A stretch of 29,713 nucleotides of DNA from positions 435,296-465,008 of the forward strand of contig BFEA01000151.1 in NCBI GenBank assembly GCA_003427395.1, given 5' to 3'. Below are positions 20,229 through 29,713 of the stretch, piece by piece (positions within the stretch are counted from its first letter, which is position 1; each line of letters begins with the position of its first letter). Source of the stretch: Chara braunii. Taxonomy: Eukaryota > Streptophyta > Charophyceae > Charales > Characeae. Both the position numbers and the translations under genes were made by a program. Under the pieces are notes generated by a model. The model saw only the letters and a list, made by a program, of their open reading frames with translations, was not told the origin of the DNA and made no database searches.

Positions 20229-20297
20229 ATATAAGCTGGAGGTGTAGGCCGCAACTCTCATTTGAGCATGTGAGCTGCCCATGCTGCCCAAATGAGT
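20223..20297 (+). promoter_or_regulatory. TATA-like promoter with a hairpin at the expected transcript start
   Basis: TATATAAG at 20229-20236 sits inside CCAGC...GCTGG. About 25-30 bp downstream a stem forms from CTCATTTG (20258-20265) and CAAATGAG (20290-20297), extended by AGCATG / CATGCT after a 3-nt bulge. No ORF follows. The next 350 bp look like an untranslated leader. Confidence 0.4.
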
Positions 20298-20828
20298 CCG
20301 TGAGTGAGTACTAGTGAGATAGAGCAAGGAAGCGAGAGCCGGAGCTAGCCTGTAGCCTGGCTATGGTGGTAAGGCTGAGAAAGGTGACCTAGAGGCTAGG
20401 AGGGATCAAGGAGAGTGGTCCGCCATAACCCTCAGGCTGTGAAGTAGGAGGAGAGGCTGAAAGGGGTCCCCATAGCCCTTCTAGAGGGAAGGACTCCACA
20501 ACCTTAGAAGTAGGAACCTGCCATAGCTAAAGGAGAGGTGTGAGGGAAGGAGGAGAAAGTTTGGGAGAAAGGGAAAGCCATACTCAGGAGGCTAGGACCA
20601 TGCATTGAGACTCCACTACCTAGAGACCAGCGAGAGGTGAGTGAAAGGAGGAGGGAGGCCTCCTTCCTCTTCTTCTTCTTCTTCCTTCTTCTTCTTCTTC
20701 TTCTCCTTCTTCTCTCCTCCTTCTTTCTTCCTCTTCTCGTTCTTGTTCTTGTTGTTGTTGTTCTTCTTCTTCTTCCTTTTCTTTTCTTTCTCTCTCTCCT
20801 CCTCCCCCTCCTGTTCTTGTCAAAACCT
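20298..20828 (+). other. Leader-like purine-rich DNA, then a CTT-rich pyrimidine tract
   Basis: 20298-20655 is G/A-rich and non-coding. About 20660-20820 is a (CTT)n/(GTT)n/(CT)n-rich tract. Open frames across it (poly-Phe/Leu on +, poly-Glu/Arg on -) are simple-sequence artefacts. Confidence 0.6.
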
Positions 20829-22560
20829 GAGTTTTCACTGATTTTGGTGTTTGGGTAAGTTGCGATTCACCTTGTGATAGTTCGGTGATGTTTCCCCTTC
20901 ATAGATTGCTTCAAATCTTGAGTTTTCACTGATTTGGGTGCTTGGGTAACTTGTGATTCACCTTGTGATAATTCGGTGATGTTTCCACTTCATAGATTGC
21001 TTCAAATCTTGAGTTTTCACCGATTTGGGTGCTTCGATAAGTTGCAATTCACCTTGTGATAGTTCGGTGATGTTTCCCCTTCATACATTACTTCAAATCT
21101 TGAGTTTTCACTGATTTTAGTGTTTGGGTAAGTTGCGATTCACCTTGTGATAGTTCGGTGATGTTTCCCCTTCATAGAATGCTTCAAATCTTGAGTTTTC
21201 ACTGATTTGGGTGCTTGGGTAAGTTGCAATTCACCTTGGGATACTTCGGTGATGTTTCCTCTTCATAAGATGCTTCAAATCTTACCTTTATGATGTCCTT
21301 GATGAGTGTGTGTGTGGCGCTTCACTTCGGGATACTTCGGTGATGTTTGCTCTTCATGAGATGCTTCAAATATTGCCTTTATGTTGTCCTTGATGAGTGT
21401 GTGTGTGGCGCTGCACTTCGGGATACTTCGGTGATGTTTCCTCTTCATGAGATGCTTCAAATCTTACCTTTATGCTGTCCTTGATGAGTGTGTGTGTGGC
21501 GCTTCACTTCAGAATACTTCGGTGATGTTTCCTCTTCATAAGATGCTCTAAATCTTACCTTTATGGTGTCCTTGATGAGTGTGTGTGTGGCGCTTCACTT
21601 CGAGATACTTCGGTGATGTTTCCTCTTCATGAGATGCTTCAAATCTGGCCTTTATGCTGTCCTTGATGAGTGTGTGTGTGGTGCTTCACTTCGGGATACT
21701 TCGGTGATGTTTCCTCTTCATAAGATGCTTCAAATCTTACCTTTATGCTGTCCTTGATGAGTGTGTGTGTGGCGCTNGATACTTCGGTGATGTTTCCTCT
21801 TCATAAGATGCTTCAAATCTTACCTTTATGCTGTCCTTGATGAGTGTGTGTGTGGCGCTTCACTTCGAGATACTTCGGTGATGTTTCCTCTTCATGAGAT
21901 GCTTCAAATTTGATCTTTATGTTGTCCTTGATGAGTGTGTGAGTGGCGCTTCACTTCGGGATACTTCGGTGATGTTTCCTCTTCATAAGATGCTTCAAAT
22001 CTTACCTTTATGCTGTCCTTGATGAGTGTGTGTATGATGCTTCATCCCGGGGTACCTCGGTGAGCATTCCTATAGGGTAGATGTTGTCAATCTTGCCCTT
22101 TTGTTGTTCGTTGTGTGTTGGTAGGTTGCTGATTCACCCGGTAGTATTTCGCTGTTCAACCCCGGGGGTAGGGTGCTGTTCACATTGTCTGTTTGCTGTT
22201 CTATGTGCGTGGGTAGGTTGCTGATTCACCCGGTCGTACTTCGTTGTTCAACCCCCGGGGTAGGGTGCTGTTCACATTGTCCGTTTGTTGTTTTGTGTGC
22301 ATGAGTAGGCTGCGGTCCACCCGGTGGTACTTCGTTGTTCAACCCCCGGGGTAGGGTGCTGTTCACATTGTCCTTTTGCTGTTCTAGGTGGATGAGGGGG
22401 CTGTTGTTCTCCCGGTGGTACTTCGCTGTTCAACTCCCGGAGCGGGGTGTTGTTCACATTCTCCGTTTGCTGTTCTATGTGCATGAGTAGGCTGCTGTTC
22501 GCCCGTTGGTGCTTCGCTGTTCAATCCCCGGGTAGGGTGTTGTTCGCATTGCCGTTTTGA
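20829..22560 (+). repeat. 91-bp satellite array with three sequence blocks
   Basis: Block A (GAGTTTTCAC anchor at 20829, 20920, 21011, 21102, 21193) steps by exactly 91 bp. Block B (GATGAGTGTGTGTG anchor at 21301, 21392, 21483, 21574, 21665, 21756, then 21930, 22021) also steps by 91. One short step at 21839 spans an N at 21778. Block C (GGTTGCTGATTCACCCGG-like anchor at 22125, 22217, 22309, 22400, 22491) steps by 91-92. All blocks keep TTCAC...GG.(G/T)ATA(C)TTCG.TG.T. It is therefore one satellite that diversified in place. No coding potential. Confidence 0.9.
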
Positions 22561-22764
22561 GGCTCTAACGGCTTGGGAAAAGTGTCGACGGTTCACTTCT
22601 TGTTGCTTCCTCGCTTGGAAAATCTGCGGTTCTGAAAAGAATGTCTTCACTATTGCAAGGGGGCACGTGAGGGCAAGACCATCGACCTACGAGAAAGGCA
22701 TAAGGGGTAGGGAGTTGGGCGGCATAATAGGATCGGTCGCAGAGCACGGGACAAGCAGGCCATC

Positions 22765-23340
22765 ACCCACACCCGTCCACCATAGCCGACCACCTCCAAC
22801 CCTCCTTCTTCCTCCATCACCCACAACCGTCCACCATAGGCGACCACCTCCAACCCTTCTTCTTCCTCCATCACCCACACCCGTCCACCATAGCCGACCA
22901 TCACCAACCCTTCTTCTTCCTCCATCACCCACACCCGTCCACCATGGCTAACCACCTTCAACCCTTCTTCTTCCTCCATCACTCACACCCGTCCACCATA
23001 ACCAACCACCTCCAACCCTTCTTCTTCCTCCATCGCCCACACCCGTCCACCATAGCCGACCACCCCGACCCTTCTTCTTCCTCCATCACCTATACCCGTC
23101 CACCATAGCCGGCCATCCCGACTCTTCTTCAACCTTCATCACCTACACCCATCCACCATAGCCGACCACCCCGACCCTTCCTCTTCTTCCATCACCTATA
23201 CCCGTCCACCATAGCCAGCCATCCCGACTCTTCTTCAACCTCCATACCTACACCCCTCCACCATAGCCGACCACCTCAACTCTTCTTCAACCTCCATCAC
23301 CTACGCGCATCCACCATTGCCGACCACCCGAAACCCTTCC
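22765..23340 (+). repeat. 54-bp minisatellite, about 11 units
   Basis: Units of ACCCACACCCGTCCACCATA plus GCCGACCACC..CAACCCTTCTTCTTCCTCCATC start at 22765, 22819, 22873, 22927, 22981 and 23035 (54-bp step), then at 52-53 bp steps to 23299. The multiple-of-three period keeps frames open on both strands at the left end (22650-22982), which I do not call genes. Confidence 0.9.
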
Positions 23341-23455
23341 TCGCCTATCACCTCCCTCATCCACTTGAGGGGCATAGGGGCCGCAAGGGGGTACGGGAAG
23401 TCCCGGGTAGGGCTGGTTAGGAAGGAGCGAGGATCAAGGTCGATTAGGATGTGAG

Positions 23456-23458
<3 letters not shown>

Positions 23459-23542
<84 letters not shown>
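23459..23542. repeat. (CT)n microsatellite
   Basis: About 84 bp of pure CT, directly left of a partial LTR copy. Confidence 0.95.
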
Positions 23543-23546
<4 letters not shown>

Positions 23547-24005
23547 CGCCTTCCTCCATTCCTTCTAAACTCTTTAACCCTTAACCCTTCCGTTACCCCT
23601 TCCCCCCCCCGTGGCATGTGATTAACCTCCAACCTCACCTGTTACATTGTTAGGGAACGAACGGGAAGGAACTTAGTCCTCACTTGGTGGAAAGCGAGGG
23701 CAAGGGAGGGCAGTCGGTCCCTTTGTGTCACCAAGAAGGAAAGGATACGGAACTATTGAGAGCAATTGCGGAAGCAACAAGGAGCGCTGATTTTGGACGA
23801 GGTCAGTTTGACTCGACCATCTTCTCCGACTGCATGACTAAGGTGAAGGCATGGCTTGCTTGAGTGAAGGGAAAAATAACCAAAGGATCATCAAAGGCAA
23901 AAGGAATTTAGGCTTGTGGGAGGGGTGATGTGTTGAACCCAATGGGGATTGTACCTGGCTTTGCTTTGTGTGGTCTTGCGAAGGTGAGTAGCCTAGGGTG
24001 GTCTG
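23543..24005 (+). repeat. Partial, diverged copy of the element A LTR
   Basis: Matches the first 440 bp or so of the LTR body (about 29-466), with more differences than the full 3' copy, and breaks off at an N (24006) before the next (CT)n. It may be an internal duplication of the 3' LTR through the CT tracts, a fragment of another insertion, or an assembly error. Confidence 0.7.
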
Positions 24006-24006
24006 N

Positions 24007-24065
<59 letters not shown>
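24007..24065. repeat. (CT)n microsatellite
   Basis: About 59 bp of pure CT following an N. It precedes the full right-hand LTR copy just as at the window start. Confidence 0.95.
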
Positions 24066-24068
<3 letters not shown>

Positions 24069-24085
24069 CCTCTTCTCCCATTCCT

Positions 24086-25263
24086 TCAAACTCTTTAATC
24101 CTCACCTCTTCCCTCTCCCGTTCCCCTCCATGGCATGTGACTAACCTCTACCCTCACCTGTTACATTGTCAGGGAACGAACGGAAGGGAACTTAGTCCTC
24201 ACTTGGTGGAAAGCGAGGGCAAGGGAAGGGCTGCCGGTCCCTTGTGCCACCAAGAAGGAAAGGATACGGGACTATTGAGTGCGTTTGCGAAAGCGAAAAG
24301 GAGTGTTGATTTTGGACGAGGTCAGTTTGACTCAACCACCCTCCCGGAACGCATGACTGAGGCGATTGCATGGGTTGCCTGTGGGAAAGGGAAGGGAACT
24401 CATAAGGGGAATTGGAGGGCAAAGGCAACTTAGGATTGTGGGAAGGGGCGATGTGTTGACCCCAATGGGGATTGTACTTGGTCATTTGTCTTGTGTGATC
24501 TTGCGCAGGTGAGAAGCTAGGGACGATTTGGACGGGGCTGGACCCGCGGATGAGGACTAGGTTGGGAGATTGGCTAAGAGAGGACTTGGATCCGACTTAA
24601 GTCATGGATGCGGGATGAGTTGAGGCCGGGCGCTTGGGCGGATGGTTGATGCATGGACTTGGTTTGTGTGGAGGTTGCATGGAATGTCTCTCTCACGTGC
24701 AATGAGACCCCTAAAAAGACTAAGGGCGGTCTTGGATAGGTGATGCGATGCTAGTGGCTCTCGTAAAAAAAATATAGCGGCTAGGGGTCCGGGCGACGCC
24801 AGCTTACCCCAAGGATGCCGCCGGGGCTGCCCAGAGCCGCTTGGCTTAGGCAAAAGGTGTGTGGCCCAATGGATGATGCTTGGCCTGCGCACGATAAAAA
24901 GATGAGACCTCAATGAACCCCCCTAGACTGCCTGCGTATTGGAAGGAGCAATTGCCTGGTCAGACCTAAGTGAATCAAGAAAACGCCACGAGTGTCCAAA
25001 GAGCTACCATCTTGACGCGAGAGCAGAGCTACCATCTTGACGCGAGAGCAGAGCTACCATCTTGACGCGAGAGCAGAGCTACATCCCCCAATGTAAAGCC
25101 CTCTCGCAAGTGGCCCATTCCCATCCATCTCGTGGCACTAGGTGGGGGTGCCCCTGGGACGAACGACCCGCGCCCTGAGCGTGAGCGTGGGCGGGTCGAG
25201 CCAAATGGGACCCGCAGTGGGGTCGACCGAGACTTGAAAGTCCTTCAGGGTACGGCCCCTACA
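24086..25263 (+). repeat. 3' LTR of element A
   Basis: Near-identical to 29-1157, including the end ...TACGGCCCCTACA, but about 50 bp longer because of a short internal expansion at 25001-25075. The TATA-like AAAATATAG near 24767-24775 is kept. It is followed directly by element B coding sequence and not by the primer-binding site, as expected for a 3' LTR. Confidence 0.7.
25001..25080 (+). repeat. 25-bp triplication inside the 3' LTR
   Basis: GAGCTACCATCTTGACGCGA starts at 25001, 25026 and 25051, with a partial fourth at 25076. The 5' LTR has a single copy near 945. Confidence 0.9.
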
Positions 25264-26182
25264 CCGGCTGCTTACCGGAGCCGTAACGCGCAACTCTTAG
25301 CGCTCATCTCCATACATACCTAGCTTTTTATGCACCACCAACTTCGCCGACGGAAGACGAAGCCGCGGTGGGGAACATTCTTGCGTATGTGAGCAAGGTG
25401 GCCCGCGAGTTTCGCACGCAGCGGTACGACGACAACAACGCACCGCTCCTTTATGTCCGCATCCAAATCGGGCAAGCGTCTTGTAGCGCTTTGCTGGATA
25501 GCGATGTGACTCGCAACTTCATTAGCCAATCCTTCATGCAAAGGGTCGGCCTTGGACCACAAGTTCGAAGGAAGGCACACTCTACATCGATCAAGTTGGC
25601 GGACGGAAGAACGCAACAACTCCTTGATCGCTACATCGAAGTCGTCCCGGTTTATTTCGCACCTCATGCATGCGAACCAGTGACGTTTGACGTCTTGGAC
25701 ACGGGCTTTGACATCATTTTTGGCATGCCTTGGCTTGCAAGTGAGGATCACACGGTCAACTTCCATCGGCGGACACTTACAGTTCGCGACGCGTTTGGCG
25801 CCAAAGTACCATGTACTATTCCTCTCCCGCACCCTTCGATCCGGTGCCAAGTTGTAACAACCAAATCTTTTTGGGCCACTTGCGCTTACGAGCGGACCGA
25901 AGAGATAGGCTTATGTTTTCTTCGAACCGTCGCGGTAGTCGAATCTCAACCCACGGACTTGTCTTCAGACCCCCGGGTGGTGCGGTCGCTCGACGAATTC
26001 ACCAGCATCTTCGAGTCACCTATCGGCGTGGTGGTGGATCGGTCGATCTCGCACGAGATCATTCTCGAGGCCGGTGTCATGCCACCAAAAGGTTGCATTT
26101 ATCACATGAGCGAGGAGGAACTTACAGTACTCTACGCGCGGGGACTTGTTGGACAAAGGCTTGATTCGGGCTTAGCAGCTCA
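25264..26182 (+). pseudogene. pol: Element B protease and linker to RT
   Basis: The frame is open from about 25290 (a TAA lies near 25285), well before the GTG at 25368. It encodes LLYVRIQIGQASCSALLD with an active-site triplet DSD (usually DSG), then TRNFISQSF, FDIIFGMPWL and a linker ending in MSEEEL. The frame is lost at about 26120-26182, where at least two small indels and a TAG separate it from the RT. No zinc knuckle is seen to the left, so gag is missing. Confidence 0.75.
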
Positions 26183-27330
26183 CCCTATGGTGCGCCGGTT
26201 CTCTTCGTTTGGAAGAAGAACAAGGACCTTCGCCTATGCATCGATTACCGCAAGCTCAATGCGCAAACCGTCAAGAACGCGGGACCTCTTCCTCGTATTG
26301 ACGACCTTCTGGAGCGCTTAAGCGCGAATTTTTTTTCCAAACTGGACTTGAAGTCAGGATATCATCAGATCTCGATTCGGCCGCAAGATCGCTACAACAC
26401 CACATTCAAGACACAGTACGGGCACTTCGAGTGGGTCGTCATGCCTTTTGGACTCACAAACGCCCCGGCGATTTTTCAAGCGGCGATCACCAACGAGTTC
26501 CGTGCAATGCTGGACCGGTTCGTGCTGGTCTACTTCGACGACATCCTCGTCTATAACCGGACCTTGGAGGAACATCTTGACCATCTTCGACGAGTGTTGG
26601 AGACACTCCGGCGCGCCAAGTTCAAAGCCAACCGCGACAAGTGCGAATTTGTACGCCAAGAGTTGGAATACTTGGGCCACTTCGTTACTCAACAAGGCAT
26701 CATTCCGTTGTCGGACAAGATTCAAGCCATCCAAGATTGGCCGAAGCCACGAAACGTCACGGATGTCCGATCATTCCTTGGGCTTGCCGGCTACTACCAA
26801 CGTTTCATCAAAGGGTACTCGAAGATCGCGGCTCACTTAACCAAGCTTTAATGCGAGGACTGACCATTTGATTTCGGGACGGACGCACGTGAATCACTCT
26901 TGGCCCTCAAGGCCGCATTGCTCTCCGCGGAGGTATTGCGGATATACGACCCGCTATTGCCAACACATGTCACCACGGACGCGTCCGGCTATGACATTGG
27001 TGCTATCCTCGAACAACATGACGGCATGGACTAACACCCGGTCGAATACTTCAGCAAGAGAGTGTCGGCCCTGCACTCAATCGATGATGCACGCAAGAAG
27101 GAACTTCTCGCCTTCGTCCACGCACTCAAGCGGTGGCGGCACTTCCTCCTTGGTCGACGTCAGTTCCGATGGGTAACGGACAACAATCCGTTGGTCTTCT
27201 ACAAGTCTCAGGACACCGTCAACAGCACCATCGCCCGTTGGATGGCCTTCATCGACCAATTCGACTTCTTTCCCGATCACATTCCGGGGAAGTCAACCCG
27301 TTTTGTGGATGCTCTTTCACAGCGTCCGGA
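26183..27330 (+). pseudogene. pol: Element B reverse transcriptase and RNase H
   Basis: One frame from 26183 encodes [39 protein letters not shown] and the catalytic box VYFDDILVY (near 26528-26554), then [12 protein letters not shown]. RNase H follows: TTDASGYDIGA near 26970, KKELLAFVHAL, and VDALSQRPDH near 27305. In-frame stops are TAA 26849-26851, TGA 26861-26863 and TAA 27032-27034. The best preserved uninterrupted piece is 26348-26848. Motifs are those of plant chromovirus-type gypsy elements. Confidence 0.85.
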
Positions 27331-28831
27331 CCACTGCACTGCGGTCTACTCAACCTTCGAGATCGAAGATGACTTGCGGGACAGTTTCATCCGCGGCTAT
27401 CAAGCCGACCCCGAATTTCGCGACAAGTACGCAAATTGTCCCTCTCCAAAACCGGCGCCTTCACACTATCGGATCCAAGAGGGATACTTGCTCGTTCACT
27501 CGCGGGGGAAGGATCTACTTTGTGTGCCGCAAGATTCACACTTGCGCACACGGCTTCTTGGCGAGTTCCACGACGCCCCACCACCGGACATTTTGGAGTT
27601 AATCGCACGATTGGCGGACTCCGCGAGTGCTTTTGGTGGCCCGGTCTTCTCGACGACGTCACACGCTATTGCGAGTCATGCGAGGTTTGCCGCGTACGAC
27701 AAACTGCGACCATCGTCGGTCCCCTTGCGCCGAGGGGAAGCGATTGCCATGGACATTACCAGGCCGTTCCCCAAGCACAAGACGGGTGGGGATGGGATTC
27801 TCACGGTGGTTGACCGACTCACCAAGTTTGCCATGTTCTTGCCTTGCCGCTATCATGGCAAGGCACCGTAGTTAGCCGAGGTTCTCTACGCCGGTTGGAT
27901 TCGAACCAAGGGTTACCCCAAGGAGATCGTCTACGACTGCGACACTCGGTTCATGTCCGATTTTTGGTTGGCGCTCATCAAATGATGGGGCTCATCCCTC
28001 AAGCCAAGTTCAGCTGGCCACCCGCAAACTGATGGCCAAACGGAGAGGGTGCATCACACCGCACAGGTCCTCATTCAAACTCTCATCCATCCCGACCATA
28101 AAGATTGGGTTGAGCGGCTGCCGGATGTCGAGTTGGCATACAACTCGTCCATCCATCCGGCTATCGGGATGTCGCCCTTTGAGTTCGAGTATGGCTCGCC
28201 GGTCAATTCTCCGTTGGACACAATCATTCCACGGGCGGTCGAGAGCGACGACCATCTTCTCTTCATTCGTCGGATGTAAAAGCTTCTTGTCAAGGCACGC
28301 GACCAGATGGCAAAGACGCATCAACGTATGCCCCAACAGGCCAACCGCCAGCGTCTTCCTTGTCCATTCCGCGCGGGCGACCTCGTATGGGTTTCTGCTG
28401 CGGAATTCAGCCTCGAACAAGATATCTCTCGCAAGCTCCTTCCGAAATGGATGGGGCCCTGGCCAATCGTGGCACCCGCTGGGGACGCACCCGAAGGACC
28501 TTCGTTCATCATTCAGGTGCCCGCCCACTTGCCCGTTAACCCGGTCTTTCACTGTTCCAAGTTGGCTCTCTACACGCTAGCAGAACTTGATGACTTTCCT
28601 GGACGACGATCGCAAGACCCACCCTCGATGGACGGTTTCCAAGAGGTTGGCGACATCGTATCCCAGCGACATTACGACAATAGGCCGACTGAATTTTTGG
28701 TCCACTTTGCATATTGCACCCATAGAGCTGACCGATGGCTGACTCATGCGGAACTTCAGGCAACAACGCCCGATGCTCTCACACGCTATGAACAAAAGTT
28801 AAAAGGCAAGCCGGCATCTTCGGCTCCATGA
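27331..28831 (+). pseudogene. pol: Element B integrase with chromodomain-like C-terminus
   Basis: The HHCC zinc domain lies in a +1-shifted piece at about 27585-27725 (HFGVNRTIGGLRE, then CESCEVC). The frame then returns. The core shows AIAMDIT (Asp), VYDCDTRF (Asp) and TDGQTERVHHT (Glu). Stops: TAG 27869-27871, TGA 27983-27985, TAA 28277-28279. After FRAGDLVWV and VNPVFHCSKL, the last 60 residues (DIVSQRHYD, FLVHFAYC, DRWLTHAEL) resemble a chromodomain, which in chromoviruses directs integration to marked chromatin. True end TGA at 28829-28831. Confidence 0.82.
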
Positions 28832-28894
28832 TGCACATGCGCCCAAGTACCGCCTTCAGATCGGCAGCTTCGCCCCCAACCGGCTTGACTTCAT

Positions 28895-28907
28895 AAGGAG
28901 GGGGGGG
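28895..28907 (+). other. Polypurine tract of element B
   Basis: AAGGAGGGGGGGG lies directly before TGTTACATG, 63 bp after the pol stop. This is the expected primer site for plus-strand DNA synthesis. Confidence 0.8.
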
Positions 28908-29689
28908 TGTTACATGCTGCACCTGCACACGGGCCCCATTTAAGAGGCCCGATGGTTGTTGAGGGGCCCCCAAGCCGCGTACAATCCAGCACGCGCCCTG
29001 GAGGCCCACGGCAGCCCTCCAGGCCCTAGGCAACACACTAGGTAGATAGGTTTATTTTACTTACCTTTTTATTGTGTGTGTGCTGTCTTATTTTTGTCTG
29101 TTCAGGTGTCGTTTCGAACTGGCAGCCCCAAGGCCGGACCTTGGGACTAGGTACACCAGAGGCAGGCCCGAAACGAGGCCAGGCGCATTTTGGCGCCAAA
29201 CGGGTAGGTACAGGCGTCGTTTCGGCCCTGTAGGACCCAAGATGACACCTTGGGCCATGTGCACCGGTAGGGGGCCGTTTTTAGGCCAGGCGCATTTCTG
29301 CGCCATGCTGCATCAGCAGCAGGGTCTGCATGTCCGGTAGGGACCCAAACCACGTGAGCCGTTATCTGAGGCCAGCACCAGGTAGACCCAGCCGCCCAAC
29401 GGTAAAAATAGTTGGGCCACGGCTGGGCAGGGGACAGTTCGAGTAGCTCACTTCTGGGCGACACGCTGCTGGTTAGGAGAGCCCTATACTGCGCTAGGCT
29501 GCGGACTAGAGAGGAGAGGCATAGAGGAGATAGGGAGTGGCGGAGGCCATACCTGCAGTCGGCGAGCTTACCTGGCGCCATAGCTGGGCTCCACGCGGTA
29601 CCTGCACACGGCGACGGTCACAATCAGTACGGTGGCAAAGACCTGCAGGTGAGATAGCGAGGAGGACTTCATCTCTTCTCTCCCTCCTC
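28908..29689 (+). repeat. 3' LTR of element B (start certain, end not seen)
   Basis: Begins TGTTACATG right after the polypurine tract. Contains an old tandem duplication of about 108 bp (GTCGTTTCG at 29108 and 29216, each ending with GGCGCATTT..GCGCC). No 5' copy is in the window to fix the end. It may continue into the (CT)n at the edge. Confidence 0.65.
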
Positions 29690-29713
29690 CATCTCTCTCT
29701 CTCTCTCTCTCTC
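29690..29713. repeat. (CT)n microsatellite at right window edge
   Basis: CT run reaching the last base, preceded by a CTCC-rich stretch. Confidence 0.9.

Larger units (their letters stand above)
1..25263 (+). mobile_element. Element A: giant Ty3/gypsy-type LTR retrotransposon, decayed
   Basis: Direct copies of a roughly 1.15 kb repeat flank a region that contains gag, protease, reverse transcriptase, RNase H and integrase in that order on the + strand. Both copies end at the same base. The left copy is followed by a primer-binding-site-like sequence, as expected for a 5' LTR. The start of the left LTR lies outside the window. The internal region is unusually long, with four extra ORFs before gag and about 9 kb of repeat-rich DNA after pol. 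Stops and frameshifts in gag-pol mean the copy cannot make a full polyprotein. The 3' polypurine tract was not identified. An alternative is that the repeat is an independent family and that later insertions enlarged the 3' part. Confidence 0.62.
25264..29713 (+). mobile_element. Element B: chromovirus-like Ty3/gypsy element, 5'-truncated
   Basis: Protease, RT, RNase H, integrase and a chromodomain-like tail occur in order, followed by a polypurine tract and a TGTTACATG LTR start. The 5' LTR and gag are absent. The protease frame is already open within about 85 bp of the end of element A's 3' LTR, which suggests that A interrupted B. The internal stops and frameshifts show that this copy is dead. 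Confidence 0.8.

Noticed and set aside
20620-20858. Poly-Glu/Arg and poly-Phe/Leu frames
   Set aside because: Translations of a CTT/CT simple-sequence tract.
22650-22982. Periodic 18-residue repeat proteins on both strands
   Set aside because: The 54-bp minisatellite unit is a multiple of three, so frames stay open by arithmetic.
23838-24105. Arg-Glu repeat frames on the - strand
   Set aside because: Translation of (GA)n.
29690-29713. Right-edge (CT)n as the start of another element A LTR
   Set aside because: Possible, but no LTR body is in the window to support it.
1-29713. CRISPR arrays, bacterial operons, rRNA or tRNA genes
   Set aside because: No regularly spaced short identical repeats with unique spacers, no bacterial gene layout, and no cloverleaf or rRNA sequence seen; the tandem repeats have no spacers.

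Overview
The window is eukaryotic repeat DNA with no recognisable host housekeeping gene. Nearly all of it can be read as two nested Ty3/gypsy-type LTR retrotransposons plus tandem repeats. The style of both elements, the (CT)n tracts and a DNMT3-like methyltransferase remnant suggest a streptophyte (charophyte-like alga or plant). I think of Chara-type genomes, but this is recall and not proof. Both ends of the window lie in (CT)n, so it may be a contig broken at microsatellites. Single Ns at 19332, 19430, 19448, 21778 and 24006 look like small assembly gaps.

Element A (about 1-25263, + strand). A repeat of about 1.15 kb occurs at 1-1157 and again at 24086-25263, and both copies stop at the same bases (...CTACA). 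Only the first is followed, 5 nt later, by a primer-binding-site-like sequence (1163-1178, tRNA-Ala-like). I therefore read them as the 5' and 3' LTRs of one giant element. Its internal region holds, in order: a leader; four tandem paralogous ORFs of an unrecognised family (P1-P4, 2902-6326); a small basic ORF (6429-6665); a decayed gag-protease frame with a CCHC knuckle (6752-9757); decayed RT/RNase H/integrase (9676-13402); an acidic ORF with a SUMO-interaction-like motif (13677-14363); and about 9 kb of mostly non-coding DNA. That last part is full of tandem repeats (about 70, 38, 18, 62, 52, 91 and 54 bp), perfect hairpins, a TATA-like promoter and a DNMT3-like fragment (17337-17737). This resembles the plan of plant Tat/Ogre elements, which have an extra ORF before gag and a repeat-rich 3' region, but with a cassette of four ORFs in place of one.

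Element B (25264-29713, + strand). This is a chromovirus-like gypsy pol (protease, RT, RNase H, integrase, chromodomain-like tail) with several stops and frameshifts, then a polypurine tract (28895-28907) and a 3' LTR starting TGTTACATG at 28908. Its gag and 5' LTR are missing: its reading frame begins abruptly at the end of A's 3' LTR. The simplest explanation is that A inserted into B, so B's 5' part should lie left of the window.

The most interesting feature is the P1-P4 cassette. Two members are intact. The other two are broken only by TAG codons. Several ORFs start ATGGC shortly after a TGTGCAG acceptor-like motif.
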